A stretch of DNA of 53,599 nucleotides from Cellulosimicrobium funkei (GTDB lineage Bacteria > Actinomycetota > Actinomycetes > Actinomycetales > Cellulomonadaceae): NCBI RefSeq assembly GCF_001019615.1, contig NZ_JNBQ01000028.1, positions 1 through 53,599 on the forward strand, given 5' to 3'. The position numbers were made by a program, and so were the translations under genes. Below the pieces are notes generated by a model. The model worked only from the letters and a program-made list of their open reading frames with translations. It searched no databases and was not told the origin of the DNA. Positions within the stretch are counted from its first letter, which is position 1. Every line of letters starts with the position of its first letter. Of this stretch, positions 8,333 to 16,756 are shown piece after piece.

Positions 8333-8878
8333 TCATGCGGTCGGCGCCCCGACCGCGACGACGAGGGCCGTCGCGACGGCTGCGACGCCCTCGCCGCGGC
8401 CCGTGAGGCCGAGCCCGTCTGTCGTCGTGGCCGTGAGCGTCACGGGGGCCCCCGCGGCGGCCCCGAGGGCCGCCTCGGCCTCCGCGCGCCGGGTCCCGAG
8501 CCGCGGACGGTTGCCGATGACCTGGACGGCCACGTTCCCGATCTCGAACCCCGCCGCGCGGACCCGGCGCGCCGCCTCGGCGAGCAGTCGCGACCCGCTC
8601 GCCCCGGCCCACTCGGGCGCGCTCGTGCCGAAGTTCGACCCCAGGTCCCCGAGCCCCGTCGCCGAGAACAGCGCGTCGGCGGCGGCGTGCGCCGCGACGT
8701 CCGCGTCCGAGTGCCCGGCGAGGCCGCGCTCGCCCGGCCAGAGCAGCCCGCCGAGCCACAGCTCCCGCAGCTCGCCCTCGGGGGCGAACGCGTGCACGTC
8801 GACGCCGACACCGGTGCGCGGCAGCGGCAGGGCGGCGCGTGGCGGCGCGCCCTCGGGGTGCTCGGCGGGCGTCGTCAT
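8333..8878 (-). CDS. ispF: 2-C-methyl-D-erythritol 2,4-cyclodiphosphate synthase
   Basis: Encodes 181 aa. Step five of the MEP isoprenoid pathway: cyclises CDP-methylerythritol 2-phosphate and releases CMP. GVDVHAF carries the metal-binding Asp-x-His, [19 protein letters not shown] carries the third ligand, and GDLGSNF and [17 protein letters not shown] are family signatures. A 15-residue N-terminal extension precedes the core. The ATG at 8878 overlaps the ispD stop by 4 nt (ATGA), so the two are translationally coupled. It ends 2 nt from the convergent lipoprotein gene. Confidence 0.95.
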   Translation of the reverse strand: MTTPAEHPEGAPPRAALPLPRTGVGVDVHAFAPEGELRELWLGGLLWPGERGLAGHSDADVAAHAAADALFSATGLGDLGSNFGTSAPEWAGASGSRLLAEAARRVRAAGFEIGNVAVQVIGNRPRLGTRRAEAEAALGAAAGAPVTLTATTTDGLGLTGRGEGVAAVATALVVAVGAPTA

Positions 8879-9621
8879 CGTTCCTCCCGGAGGGTCAGCG
8901 CGGCGACGCGCAGGTCGTGGGCGGTGGTGATCTTGGCCGCCGCGGTGTCCCCGGGCACGACGTGGACGGGGAGCCCGAGCGCCTCGACGAGGCCCGCGTC
9001 GTCGGTCGCGGCGGACCGCTCGTCGTCCGCCCGGTGGGCCGCGGACTCGTGCGCCCGGACGAGGAGCGCCCGGTCGAACCCCTGCGGGGTCTGCACCGCG
9101 CGCAGGACCGCCCTGTCCACGGTCTCGGCCACGGGCTCCGCGTGCGACGGGTCGCCCGCCCGCGCGGCCGTCACGCGCTTGATCGTGTCCGTGACCGGCA
9201 GCCCCGGCACGACCGCGGCGTGGCCCGCGCGCACGGCCTCGACGACCCGGCGGACCAGCGCGGGCGGCGCGAGCGGCCGCGCCGCGTCGTGGACGAGCAC
9301 GACGTCGACCGGCTCTCCGCCCGGCCGCTCGACCAGTCCCGCGCGCAGCCCTGCGGCGACGGAGGCCTGGCGGGTGCCCGCGCCCTCGACGACCCGCACG
9401 GGCCGGTCGACCACCGGGTCGTCCCGGAGCAGCGCCGCGACGTGCTCCCGCAGGCCGGGCGGTGCCGTGACGACGATCGTGTCGACCGCACCGGACGCGC
9501 ACAGCCGTCGCGCGGCGTGCACGACCAGCGGCAGGCCGTCGAGCTCGACGAGGGCCTTGGGCAGGTCGAGCCCGAGACGGGTCCCGGAGCCCGCGGCGGT
9601 GAGGACGGCAAGAGTCGGCAC
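8875..9621 (-). CDS. ispD: 2-C-methyl-D-erythritol 4-phosphate cytidylyltransferase
   Basis: Encodes 248 aa. Step three of the MEP pathway: transfers CMP from CTP to methylerythritol 4-phosphate. The nucleotide-binding [21 protein letters not shown] at the N terminus and LVHDAARPL are diagnostic. Two in-frame GTG codons exist, at 9627 and 9621. TAGCGT (9628-9633) directly abuts the first but stands 6 nt from the second, so 9621 is chosen as a leaderless start, giving [11 protein letters not shown]. carD lies upstream, separated by a strong terminator, so ispDF would be transcribed from its own promoter. Confidence 0.93.
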   Translation of the reverse strand: MPTLAVLTAAGSGTRLGLDLPKALVELDGLPLVVHAARRLCASGAVDTIVVTAPPGLREHVAALLRDDPVVDRPVRVVEGAGTRQASVAAGLRAGLVERPGGEPVDVVLVHDAARPLAPPALVRRVVEAVRAGHAAVVPGLPVTDTIKRVTAARAGDPSHAEPVAETVDRAVLRAVQTPQGFDRALLVRAHESAAHRADDERSAATDDAGLVEALGLPVHVVPGDTAAAKITTAHDLRVAALTLREER

Positions 9622-9627
9622 GGGCAC

Positions 9628-9633
9628 ACGCTA
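9628..9633 (-). promoter_or_regulatory. Predicted -10 element of leaderless ispD
   Basis: TAGCGT on the minus strand, 6 nt before the GTG at 9621. It follows the carD terminator directly, which fits independent transcription of ispDF. Confidence 0.45.
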
Positions 9634-9648
9634 CCCGGGCACGACGAC

Positions 9649-9684
9649 GGGGAGGGCGCCGTCCGCACGGACGGCGCCCTCCCC
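9649..9684 (-). terminator. Strong terminator after carD
   Basis: A perfect 17-bp inverted repeat, GGGGAGGGCGCCGTCCG (9649-9665) and CGGACGGCGCCCTCCCC (9668-9684), with a 2-nt centre. It is 33 nt downstream of the carD stop. Confidence 0.85.
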
Positions 9685-9717
9685 GGTGGTCTGTCGCTCG
9701 GGCCGAGGCCCGGGACG

Positions 9718-10200
9718 TCAGGAGGCCAGCACCTCGTCGAGGATGGCCTCGGCCTTCTCCTCCTCGGTGTGCTCGGCCAGCGCGAGCTCCGAGACGAGGA
9801 TCTGCCGCGCCTTCGAGAGCATGCGCTTCTCGCCGGCCGAAAGGCCACGGTCGGCGTCGCGGCGCGACAGGTCGCGCACGACCTCCGCGACCTTGATCAC
9901 GTCGCCCGACGCCAGCTTCTCGAGGTTCGCCTTGTACCGACGCGACCAGTTGGTCGGCTCCTCGGTGTAGGGTGCACGCAGCACCTCGAAAACGCGGTCG
10001 AGACCCTCCTGGCCGACGACGTCACGCACGCCGACGAGGTCGACGTTCTCGGCTGGGACTTCGATGGTCAGGTCGCCCTGCGCGACCTTGAGCTTGAGGT
10101 AGATCTTGTCCTCTCCGCGGATGGTGCGCGTCTTGATCTCCTCGATCAGTGCGGCTCCGTGGTGCGGGTAGACAACGGTCTCGCCTACTGTGAACGTCAT
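9718..10200 (-). CDS. carD: CarD-family RNA polymerase-binding transcription regulator
   Basis: Encodes 160 aa, the usual length. CarD binds the RNA polymerase beta subunit and stabilises open complexes, mainly at rRNA and ribosomal protein promoters. The N-terminal RNAP-interaction domain begins [17 protein letters not shown]. The C-terminal DNA-binding helical domain has [17 protein letters not shown] and [13 protein letters not shown]. The ATG at 10200 has AGGGGAC about 8 nt upstream. A -10-like TAAGGT lies at 10229-10234 on the minus strand. carD-ispD-ispF order is conserved in actinobacteria. Confidence 0.96.
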   Translation of the reverse strand: MTFTVGETVVYPHHGAALIEEIKTRTIRGEDKIYLKLKVAQGDLTIEVPAENVDLVGVRDVVGQEGLDRVFEVLRAPYTEEPTNWSRRYKANLEKLASGDVIKVAEVVRDLSRRDADRGLSAGEKRMLSKARQILVSELALAEHTEEEKAEAILDEVLAS

Positions 10201-10513
10201 CTGTAGATGTCCCCTTTCGCGGTGGTCCACCTTACCACGCGGAAGGGCGGAAATCCGAGCCCCTGCGCCCCTTGACAACCCGCCCAGGATGACGTTTCCC
10301 CAGGTCAGCGCCGTGTCAGCGCGCCTCACGAACCTCGCGGGGAGGGCCACAGGGCCCCGCCGACCGCCGCCGGCCGCTCCCGACGCCCGCACGACGCCGC
10401 GTGACGCCGCTCACGCCCACGCCCCGCAGCGCCGGTTCCGGCCGCCCCGCCTCGCCCGACGCACTAGGCTGGGCGCGGAATCCAGTCCCCCCTCTCGCAG
10501 CCCTGGAGTGCAC
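10201..10513. other. Divergent promoter region, carD / lipoprotein
   Basis: No gene is supported in these 313 bp. On the minus strand TAAGGT (10234-10229) is a plausible carD -10. On the plus strand TAGGCT (10465-10470) is a plausible -10 for the lipoprotein at 10514. A plus-strand TTGACA (10272-10277) has no matching -10 at 16-18 nt. Open frames crossing the region lack ribosome-binding sites and family similarity. Confidence 0.45.
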
Positions 10514-11020
10514 GTGACCCGCATCCCGACCCCCCGAGCAGCGACCCGTGCGGCGTCCCGAGCGACCGGCCGCGCGCGCTACTGGGCCGTTCCCCTCGTG
10601 GTCGCGAGCGTGGCCGTCGCGGCAGCCTGCTCCCCCATCGAGACGAACCGCCCCTACTCGCCGTCGGACGGTCTGCGCGTCAACCTCACCGACGACCTGC
10701 GCGGCCTCAACCTCCTCGTCGTGAGCGCGGCCGAGGGTGACGCCGGCGCGCTCGTCGGTGCCTTCGCGAACGACTCGACCGAGGACGTGGAGTTCGACGT
10801 GACGCCCGAGGGCGGCGACCCCGTGACCATCCCCGTCGCCGCCGGCGAGACCGTCTACCTCGGCACCGAGGACGGGTTCGACGCGCAGATCGGCCGCGTC
10901 GACGCGGCGCCGGGCGGCGTCCTGCCCGTGACGGTCAGCGTGACCTCGGGCGAGGAGCAGGCCATGTCGCTGCCCGTCCTCGACGGCACCCTCGAGGAGT
11001 ACGCGCACCTGCTGCCGTGA
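10514..11020 (+). CDS. Conserved actinobacterial lipoprotein of unknown function
   Basis: Encodes 168 aa. A basic N terminus and the hydrophobic stretch AVPLVVASVAVAAAC end in a lipobox (Cys39), followed by SPIETNRPYSPSDGLRV. The remainder reads as a beta-sandwich-like domain (VSAAEGDAGALVGAFANDS, ITIPVAAGETVYLG-type strands) similar to lipoproteins often found near carD. I cannot assign a function. The GTG at 10514 is preceded by GGAG (10505-10508), 5 nt away. It is divergent from carD and followed 109 bp later by a second lipoprotein on the same strand. Confidence 0.7.
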   Translation: MTRIPTPRAATRAASRATGRARYWAVPLVVASVAVAAACSPIETNRPYSPSDGLRVNLTDDLRGLNLLVVSAAEGDAGALVGAFANDSTEDVEFDVTPEGGDPVTIPVAAGETVYLGTEDGFDAQIGRVDAAPGGVLPVTVSVTSGEEQAMSLPVLDGTLEEYAHLLP

Positions 11021-11129
11021 CGTGCTGGCCCGGGCCGGAAAAGGGCTCGGGCCGTGTCACCGGCTGCCGCTAGCCTTCGCGTGCCCGCCCTGACCGTCGT
11101 GGTCGGGGCACCTCCACGAAGGAACCCAG

Positions 11130-11657
11130 GTGACCCTGTCCCGTACCACCCGTCGGCCGCTCCTCCTCGTCGTGAGCGCCGTCGCCCTCGCCCTGACCGC
11201 GTCCGGCTGCGGCGCGATCCTCGACGAGATCACCGGGCCGTCCGAGGCCCAGCGCGACGAGCCCGGTGGCGAGGTGACCGAGGCGTCGGACGCCGACGTC
11301 TTCTCGGTCCAGGTGGGCGACTGCATCGTGACCGCGAAGCTCCCCGACGGCGAGAACGTCGAGTCCGTGCCCGTCGTCCCGTGCTCCGAGCCGCACGACG
11401 CCGAGGTCTACGCCGAGACGGAGCTCCCCGAGGGCGACTACCCCGGGGACGAGGCGATCCAGGCGAGCGCCGACGAGTTCTGCCTCGGGGAGTTCGAGGC
11501 GTTCGTGGGCCTCTCCTACGACGAGTCGGCCTACTACTACTGGCCGTTCACCCCGCGCGAGGAGGGTTGGAACACCCTGGACGACCGCGTGATCCAGTGC
11601 GTCCTCGACACCGACGGCACCGACGTGACGGGGTCGCTCCAGGGCACCGCGTCCTGA
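11130..11657 (+). CDS. Septum-formation-like lipoprotein
   Basis: Encodes 175 aa. The lipobox is ASGC (Cys27). The mature part has the pattern of the 'septum formation' domain found in actinobacterial membrane proteins: VQVGDCIV, VVPCSEPHDAEVYA and CLGEFEAFVG, with a late VIQCVLD cysteine. The conserved cysteines probably form disulfides outside the cell. GTG at 11130 has AAGGA (11119-11123) 6 nt upstream, and TAGCCT (11071-11076) is a candidate -10. The domain name does not prove a role in division. Confidence 0.7.
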   Translation: MTLSRTTRRPLLLVVSAVALALTASGCGAILDEITGPSEAQRDEPGGEVTEASDADVFSVQVGDCIVTAKLPDGENVESVPVVPCSEPHDAEVYAETELPEGDYPGDEAIQASADEFCLGEFEAFVGLSYDESAYYYWPFTPREEGWNTLDDRVIQCVLDTDGTDVTGSLQGTAS

Positions 11658-11676
11658 CCTGACGCCCTCGCGCACG

Positions 11677-11710
11677 ACGGCGCCCCTCCCCGCGTGGGGA
11701 GGGGCGCCGT
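11677..11710. terminator. Bidirectional terminator between lipoprotein gene and pstB
   Basis: Perfect 15-bp inverted repeat, ACGGCGCCCCTCCCC (11677-11691) and GGGGAGGGGCGCCGT (11696-11710), with a GCGT loop, between convergent stop codons. Confidence 0.85.
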
Positions 11711-11748
11711 TGTCGTTCCGGCGGCCGGCCAGGCCGGCCAGGGTCAGG

Positions 11749-12528
11749 TCACCCGAAGCGGCCGGAGATGTAGTCCTCCGTGGCCTGCTGGGTGGGCGAG
11801 GAGAACATCGTCGCGGTGTCGTCCATCTCGATGAGGCGCCCCGGTTTGCCGGTCCCCGCGATGTTGAAGAACGCCGTGCGGTCGCTCACGCGCGCGGCCT
11901 GCTGCATGTTGTGCGTGACGATGACGATCGTGTACTCGTCCTTGAGCTCCGCGATGAGGTCCTCGATCGCGAGCGTCGAGATCGGGTCGAGCGCCGAGCA
12001 GGGCTCGTCCATGAGCAGAACCTGGGGCTTGACCGCGATGGCGCGTGCGATGCACAGGCGCTGCTGCTGCCCGCCGGAGAGGCCCGACCCCGGGCGGTCG
12101 AGACGGTCCTTCACCTCGTTCCACAGGTTCGCGCCGCGCAGGGACGACTCGACGAGGTCCTCGGCGTCGGACTTCGAGATGCGCTTGTTGTTGAGCTTGA
12201 CCCCGGCGAGGACGTTCTCCTTGATGGACATCGTCGGGAAGGGGTTGGGCCGCTGGAAGACCATGCCGACCTGACGGCGGACGGCGACCGGGTCGACGTC
12301 GTCCCCGTAGAGGTCGACGCCCTCCATCGCGACCGTCCCCTCGACGCGCGCGCCGGGGATGACCTCGTGCATGCGGTTGAGGGTCCGCAGGAAGGTCGAC
12401 TTGCCGCAGCCGGACGGGCCGATGAAGGCCGTCACGGACTTGGGGTCGATCGTCATGCCGACGTCCTGCACGGCGAGGAAGTCGCCGTAGTAGATGTTGA
12501 GGTCCTTGACGTCGATGCGCTGTGCCAT
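11749..12528 (-). CDS. pstB: Phosphate ABC transporter ATP-binding protein PstB
   Basis: Encodes 259 aa. ATPase of the high-affinity phosphate importer, on the cytoplasmic face of PstA/PstC. Walker A is GPSGCGKST (37-45), the signature is [15 protein letters not shown], Walker B is [13 protein letters not shown], and the switch histidine is in [15 protein letters not shown]. The ATG at 12528 has AGGA 7 nt upstream and lies 15 nt after the pstA stop. It is the last gene of pstSCAB and is followed by a strong terminator. Confidence 0.97.
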   Translation of the reverse strand: MAQRIDVKDLNIYYGDFLAVQDVGMTIDPKSVTAFIGPSGCGKSTFLRTLNRMHEVIPGARVEGTVAMEGVDLYGDDVDPVAVRRQVGMVFQRPNPFPTMSIKENVLAGVKLNNKRISKSDAEDLVESSLRGANLWNEVKDRLDRPGSGLSGGQQQRLCIARAIAVKPQVLLMDEPCSALDPISTLAIEDLIAELKDEYTIVIVTHNMQQAARVSDRTAFFNIAGTGKPGRLIEMDDTATMFSSPTQQATEDYISGRFG

Positions 12529-12543
12529 CGGAGCTGTCCTGTT

Positions 12544-13527
12544 CTAGCGGAGGGTCTTGGGGGCGAACCAGCGGGTGACGAGTCGCCCGACGAGGTTGAG
12601 CAGCATGACGATGAGGATCAGCGTCAGGGCGGCCGCCCAGGCCCGGTCGTAGTTGATGTCGGGGATGCACACGACGTCGGTGACGTTGCTGCAGGGCACC
12701 AGGCCCTGGCTGTACTGCCGGTACACGTACACGGGCAGCGTCATCATGCGGCCCTCGAAGAGGTTGCCGTTGATGGAGTCGACGACGCCGACGGTGATGA
12801 GGAGCGGCGCGGTCTCGCCGATGACGCGCGCGACGGCGAGCATGACGCCCGTCGTGATGCCCGCGATCGACGTGCGCAGCACGACGCGCACCACGGTGAG
12901 CCACTTGGGCACGCCGAGCGCGTAGGCCGCCTCGCGCAGCTCGTTGGGCACGAGGCGGAGCATCTCCTCGCACGAGCGGACGACGACGGGGATCATGAGG
13001 ACGGACAGCGCGACCGAGCCGACGATGCCCATGCGCACCCCCGGCCCGAAGATCACGGCGAAGAGCGCGTACGCGAAGAGGCCGGCGACGATCGACGGGA
13101 TGCCCGTCATGACGTCGACGAAGAACGTCACCGCGCGCGCCAGCGGCCCGCGGCCGTACTCGACGAGGTAGATCGCGGCGAGCAGGCCGATCGGGACCGA
13201 GATCACCGCGGCGCCGAGCGTGATGAGCAGCGTGCCGAGGATCGCGTGGTAGATGCCGCCCGCGTCCATGCCGCCGAACACCCCACGCATGGAGTGCGTG
13301 AGGAAGTAGACGTCGAACCGCTCCATGCCGTGCACGACGACGGTCCACGCGACCGACACGAGCGGCACCATCGCGAGGGCGAACGCGCTCCACATGAGGA
13401 CCGTCATCGTGCGGTCCTTGCGGCGGCGGCGGGCGTCCGCGCCGCGCAGGAGCGCGCGGACGGACGCGGTGCGCTCCGGGTCGGGGGCGGAGGCCCCGCG
13501 CGCGGGGCTGGTGCTGAGGGCGCTCAT
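12544..13527 (-). CDS. pstA: Phosphate ABC transporter permease PstA
   Basis: Encodes 327 aa. A cytoplasmic N-terminal region of about 40 residues precedes six predicted membrane segments (first VLMWSAFALAMVPLVSVAWTV). The permease coupling loop is EEMLRLVPNELREAAYALGVPKW. Its ATG overlaps the pstC stop by 1 nt (TGATG), so pstC and pstA are translationally coupled. It also contains an extracellular-looking stretch with two cysteines (LVPCSNVTDVVCIPDI). Confidence 0.95.
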   Translation of the reverse strand: MSALSTSPARGASAPDPERTASVRALLRGADARRRRKDRTMTVLMWSAFALAMVPLVSVAWTVVVHGMERFDVYFLTHSMRGVFGGMDAGGIYHAILGTLLITLGAAVISVPIGLLAAIYLVEYGRGPLARAVTFFVDVMTGIPSIVAGLFAYALFAVIFGPGVRMGIVGSVALSVLMIPVVVRSCEEMLRLVPNELREAAYALGVPKWLTVVRVVLRTSIAGITTGVMLAVARVIGETAPLLITVGVVDSINGNLFEGRMMTLPVYVYRQYSQGLVPCSNVTDVVCIPDINYDRAWAAALTLILIVMLLNLVGRLVTRWFAPKTLR

Positions 13528-14550
13528 CAGTTGGCTCCCGAGAAGTCCTTGCGCCGCGCGACGATCGCGCGGGCGCCCATGTTGACGAGCAGGGTGATGA
13601 GGAACAGCGCGAGGCCGGTCGCGATGAGCGCGCTCACCCCGAGCGGGTTGGCCTCGGGGAAGTCGGCCGCGATGTTCGCGGCGATCGTCTGCTGCTGCCC
13701 GGCCTGCAGGATCTTGAACGAGTAGAGGAGCCCGGGCGAGAGGATCATCAGCACGGCCATCGTCTCGCCGAGCGCACGACCGAGGCCGAGCATCGCGGCC
13801 GAGATGACGCCCGAGCGGCCGAACGGGATGACCGCCGTGCGGATCATCTCCCAGCGCGTCGCGCCGAGCGCGAGCGCCGCCTCCTCGTGGAGCTTCGGCG
13901 TCTGGAGGAACACCTCGCGGCTCACGGCGGTGATGATCGGCAGGATCATCACGGCGAGCACGAGCGCGACGGTGAGCAGGACGCGGCCGGTCGGCGAGGC
14001 AGGGCCGGCGAACAGCGGGAACCAGCCGAACGTGTCGGCGAGCCACGACCACACCGGGACGACGATCGGCGGGAGCACGAGCGAGCCCCACAGGCCGTAG
14101 ACGACGCTGGGGATCGCCGCGAGCAGGTCGACGACGTACCCGAGGGTCGACGCGAGACGGCGCGGCGCGTAGTGCGAGATGAAGAGCGCGATCCCCATGG
14201 CGACCGGCGTCGCGAGCAGGAGCGAGAGCGCGGCCGCGAGGAGCGTGCCGAAGATCAGCGGCCCCACGAAGGACACGAGCGACGCGCCCTCCGGGAACCA
14301 GGACACCTCCTCGGACAGCACGTCCCCGCCCGCGGTGAGCGCGGGCCACGCGCGGAGCACGAGGAAGATCGCGACCGCGGCGAGGACGGCGAGGATGAGC
14401 CCCCCCGGCGCCGGTCGCCGTCCAGCGGAACGCACGGTTCACGCCGCGGTCGGTGTTCCGCGCACGACGGCGCGGGGCGCCCGGGCGCGGCGCGCCGGAC
14501 GGGCCGCCCGGCGCGGGGCCCGGCGTCGTGGGTGGGGCTGTGGTGGTCAC
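13527..14550 (-). CDS. pstC: Phosphate ABC transporter permease PstC, frame broken by a G7 tract
   Basis: The C-terminal 290 residues are a normal PstC permease (six membrane segments, coupling loop LHEEAALALGATRWEM). The natural start is the GTG at 14550, which has GGGAG 6 nt upstream and encodes an N-terminal tail TTTAPPTTPGPAPGGPSG... ending RAFRWTATGAGG. At that point seven G (minus strand; C7 at 14400-14406) shift the frame. With six G the protein would read GAGG-LILAVLAAVAIFL and be 340 aa. As given, only an internal GTG at 14435, without ribosome-binding site, opens the permease frame. The cause is either a sequencing indel or a phase-variable homopolymer. The membrane core is intact either way. 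Confidence 0.85.
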
Positions 14551-14614
14551 TCGTGCTCCCGGTGCATGCGGTCCTGCTGCGTGAGGTCTGGGCTGCGGAC
14601 GATCTCGCGGATCA

Positions 14615-14646
14615 GGGGCGGCGGGGCCCGTAGGCCCCGCCGCCCC
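14615..14646 (-). terminator. pstS-pstC intergenic hairpin (attenuator-like)
   Basis: Perfect 14-bp inverted repeat, GGGGCGGCGGGGCC (14615-14628) and GGCCCCGCCGCCCC (14633-14646), with a CGTA loop. It is 17 nt after the pstS stop and 65 nt before the pstC start. Partial termination or 3'-end protection would give more PstS than permease, a usual arrangement for binding-protein-dependent importers. Confidence 0.75.
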
Positions 14647-14662
14647 CCTGGTCCGAGAGTCG

Positions 14663-15802
14663 TCAGCCGGCGGCGCCGACCGTGATGGACTCGATGGCCG
14701 CGTGGACGTCCGTGCGCAGGTCCTCCGAGATCGGCGCGTTGCCCGCGGCCGACGCGGAGGCCGACTGGCCCTCCTCGCTCGAGATGTAGGTGAGGAACGC
14801 CTTGACGAGGTTGCCCGCCGCCTCGTCCTCGTAGCTGGTGCACGCGATCGCGTACGAGACGAGGACCAGCGGGTAGGCGCCGGCCTCGGTCGTCGTGCGG
14901 TCCAGCTCGACCGCGATGTCGTGCTCGGCACGACCCTCGACGCGCGGCGACGCGTCGACGACCTTCGCGGCGGCCTCGGGCGAGTACGAGACCCACTCCT
15001 CGCCGACCTTGATGCTCGCGGTGCCGAGGTCGCCGGCCTTCGAGGCGTCGGCGTAGCCGATCGTGCCCTCGCCGCCCTGGACGGTCTGCACGACGCCGGA
15101 CGTGCCCTGCGCGGACTCGCCGCCCTGCGTCGGCCAGTCACCGCTCGGCTCGTGGCCCCACGCGTCGCCCGCCGTCGCGGCGAGGTACTCGGTGAAGTTC
15201 TCGGTCGTGCCCGACTCGTCGGAGCGGTGGACCGGCGTGATCGCGAGGTCCGGGAGCGTCGCGTCGGGGTTGTCGGCGGCGATCTCCGGCGCGTTCCACT
15301 GCGTGATCGTGCCGTTGAAGATGCCCGCGATCGTGGCCGGCGCGAGGTTGAGCTCCGCGACGTCCGGCAGGTTGTAGATGATGGCGATCGGGCTGACGTA
15401 GACGGGGAGGTCGATCGCGCCGTCGGGGCCGCACACGGCCTGCGACTGCGTGATCTCCTCCTCCTTGAGCACCGCGTCCGAGCCGGCGAACGCGACGCCG
15501 CCCTCGAGGAACTGGGTGCGACCGCCACCGGAACCGACCGGGTCGTAGTTCACGGTGACGTCGGGGTTCGCGCTCTGGAACCCGGCGCGCCACGCCTCCA
15601 TGGCGGACTCCTGCGAGCTCGCGCCCGCACCGTTGAGCTCACCGCTGAGGTCGCTCGCGGTCTCGGAGGAGCCCTCGGAGGAACCGTCGGTGGCACCGTC
15701 GGCGCTGCCGACGGGGTCGTCCGACCCGCAGGCGGCGAGGGTCAGCGCGAGCGCACCGATCGCGACGGCGGATCCAGCACGGGAGAATCGGCTGAGCTTC
15801 AC
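14663..15802 (-). CDS. pstS: Periplasmic-type phosphate-binding lipoprotein PstS
   Basis: Encodes 379 aa. It captures phosphate outside the membrane for PstCAB. Signal peptide with lipobox LAAC (Cys25), then a Ser/Gly/Glu-rich spacer to about residue 55, then the phosphate-binding fold: NGAGASSQ, DPVGSGGGRTQF, FAGSDAVL and HRSDESGTTENFTEYL, all phosphate-contact loops. The GTG at 15802 (MKLSRFSRAG) is chosen over ATG 15814 and TTG 15823 because GGAAC lies 6 nt before it while the ATG has its AGG directly adjacent. A PHO-box-like site is upstream. Confidence 0.95.
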   Translation of the reverse strand: MKLSRFSRAGSAVAIGALALTLAACGSDDPVGSADGATDGSSEGSSETASDLSGELNGAGASSQESAMEAWRAGFQSANPDVTVNYDPVGSGGGRTQFLEGGVAFAGSDAVLKEEEITQSQAVCGPDGAIDLPVYVSPIAIIYNLPDVAELNLAPATIAGIFNGTITQWNAPEIAADNPDATLPDLAITPVHRSDESGTTENFTEYLAATAGDAWGHEPSGDWPTQGGESAQGTSGVVQTVQGGEGTIGYADASKAGDLGTASIKVGEEWVSYSPEAAAKVVDASPRVEGRAEHDIAVELDRTTTEAGAYPLVLVSYAIACTSYEDEAAGNLVKAFLTYISSEEGQSASASAAGNAPISEDLRTDVHAAIESITVGAAG

Positions 15803-15861
15803 TCTTCGTTCCATCCTGTTCAAGCGTCTCGTGGCACCAGCGAGCGCCGGTGACGAGCCCG

Positions 15862-15916
15862 ACGCTAGGAGCGCCGGGTGACGCGTTCCCCGAGAGCGGG
15901 TGAACGAGGGATGAAC
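15862..15916 (-). promoter_or_regulatory. pstS promoter with PHO-box direct repeats
   Basis: On the minus strand two adjacent 11-nt units, GTTCATCCCTC (15916-15906) and GTTCACCCGCT (15905-15895), match the actinobacterial PHO-box pattern GTTCAYYY. A degenerate third unit and a partial fourth (GTCACCCGGC) follow in 11-nt phase. TAGCGT (15867-15862) is a candidate -10. The response regulator encoded next door is the expected activator under low phosphate. Confidence 0.75.
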
Positions 15917-15991
15917 AGTGCACAGACCTTCCGTGCCACGTTCCCGGCCGGGTCGGGCAGGCGTCGGTCCGGGCCTCCGCGCCGCACGACG

Positions 15992-16030
15992 ACGGCCCCG
16001 GCGCGTCCGTGAGGGACGCGCCGGGGCCGT
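15992..16030 (-). terminator. Terminator of the senX3-regX3-type operon
   Basis: Perfect 17-bp inverted repeat, ACGGCCCCGGCGCGTCC (15992-16008) and GGACGCGCCGGGGCCGT (16014-16030), with a 5-nt loop, 21 nt downstream of the response regulator stop. Confidence 0.85.
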
Positions 16031-16051
16031 TCGTGCGCTGTGCCGGAGCGG

Positions 16052-16756
16052 TCAGGCCTGGCCGACGCCGTCCGCGATCTTGTACCCCAGGCCACGCACC
16101 GTGAGCAGGTAGCGCGGGCTCGCGGGCTCGGGCTCGATCTTCGACCGGATGCGCTTCACGTGGACGTCGAGCGTCTTCGTGTCGCCCACGTAGTCCGTGC
16201 CCCAGACCCGGTCGATGAGCTGCCCGCGCGTGAGCACGCGCCCCGCGTTGCGCAGCAGCAGCTCGAGGAGCTCGAACTCCTTGAGGGGGAACGGCACGAC
16301 CTCGCCGTCGACGCTCACCGTGTGCCGCTCGACGTCCATGCGGACCGGACCGACCTCGAGCGCGCTCTCCGCGACGACCTCGCCCCCATTCTCGCCGCCC
16401 TTGCGGCGCAGCACGGCGCGTACGCGCGCGAGCAGCTCGCGGAACGAGTACGGCTTCGTCACGTAGTCGTCGGCGCCCAGCTCGAGGCCCACGACCTTGT
16501 CGATCTCCGAGTCCTTCGCCGTGAGCATGATGACGGGCACGTCGCCGCGCTGCCGCAGCTCGCGGCACACCTCGGTGCCGCTCAGCCCGGGGAGCATGAG
16601 GTCGAGCAGGACGAGGTCCGCCCCGTCCGCGTCGAACCGCTCCAGCGCCTCGGTGCCCGTCGCCGCCTCGACGACGTCGAAGCCCTCGCGTCGCAGCTGG
16701 TACGTCAACGGGTCGCGGTACGACTCCTCGTCCTCCACCACCAGGATGCGCGTCAC
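16052..16756 (-). CDS. regX3: OmpR-family response regulator of phosphate response (RegX3/PhoP-type)
   Basis: Encodes 234 aa. The receiver domain has acidic pocket Glu8/Asp9, phosphoacceptor Asp52 (LVLLDLML), and Lys101 (VTKPYSF). The C-terminal winged helix spans about 130-230 (VLTRGQLIDRVWG, TLDVHVKRIRSKIE, LLTVRGLGYKI). It should bind the PHO-box repeats upstream of pstS and phoU. The GTG at 16756 overlaps the kinase stop by 4 nt (GTGA). The gene could be called phoP as in Streptomyces; position beside a SenX3-like kinase, phoU, gpmA and mshA matches mycobacterial regX3. Confidence 0.93.
   Translation of the reverse strand: MTRILVVEDEESYRDPLTYQLRREGFDVVEAATGTEALERFDADGADLVLLDLMLPGLSGTEVCRELRQRGDVPVIMLTAKDSEIDKVVGLELGADDYVTKPYSFRELLARVRAVLRRKGGENGGEVVAESALEVGPVRMDVERHTVSVDGEVVPFPLKEFELLELLLRNAGRVLTRGQLIDRVWGTDYVGDTKTLDVHVKRIRSKIEPEPASPRYLLTVRGLGYKIADGVGQA

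Noticed and set aside
10272-10300. TTGACA hexamer as a promoter for the lipoprotein at 10514
   Set aside because: No -10-like hexamer occurs 16-19 nt downstream. TAGGCT at 10465 is better placed.
12544-15528. A single 994-codon open frame on the minus strand covering pstC, pstA and part of pstS
   Set aside because: Only its last third is PstA. The rest is the shifted frame of pstC and pstS, kept open by high GC. It is used only as evidence that the frame does not stop after the G7 tract.
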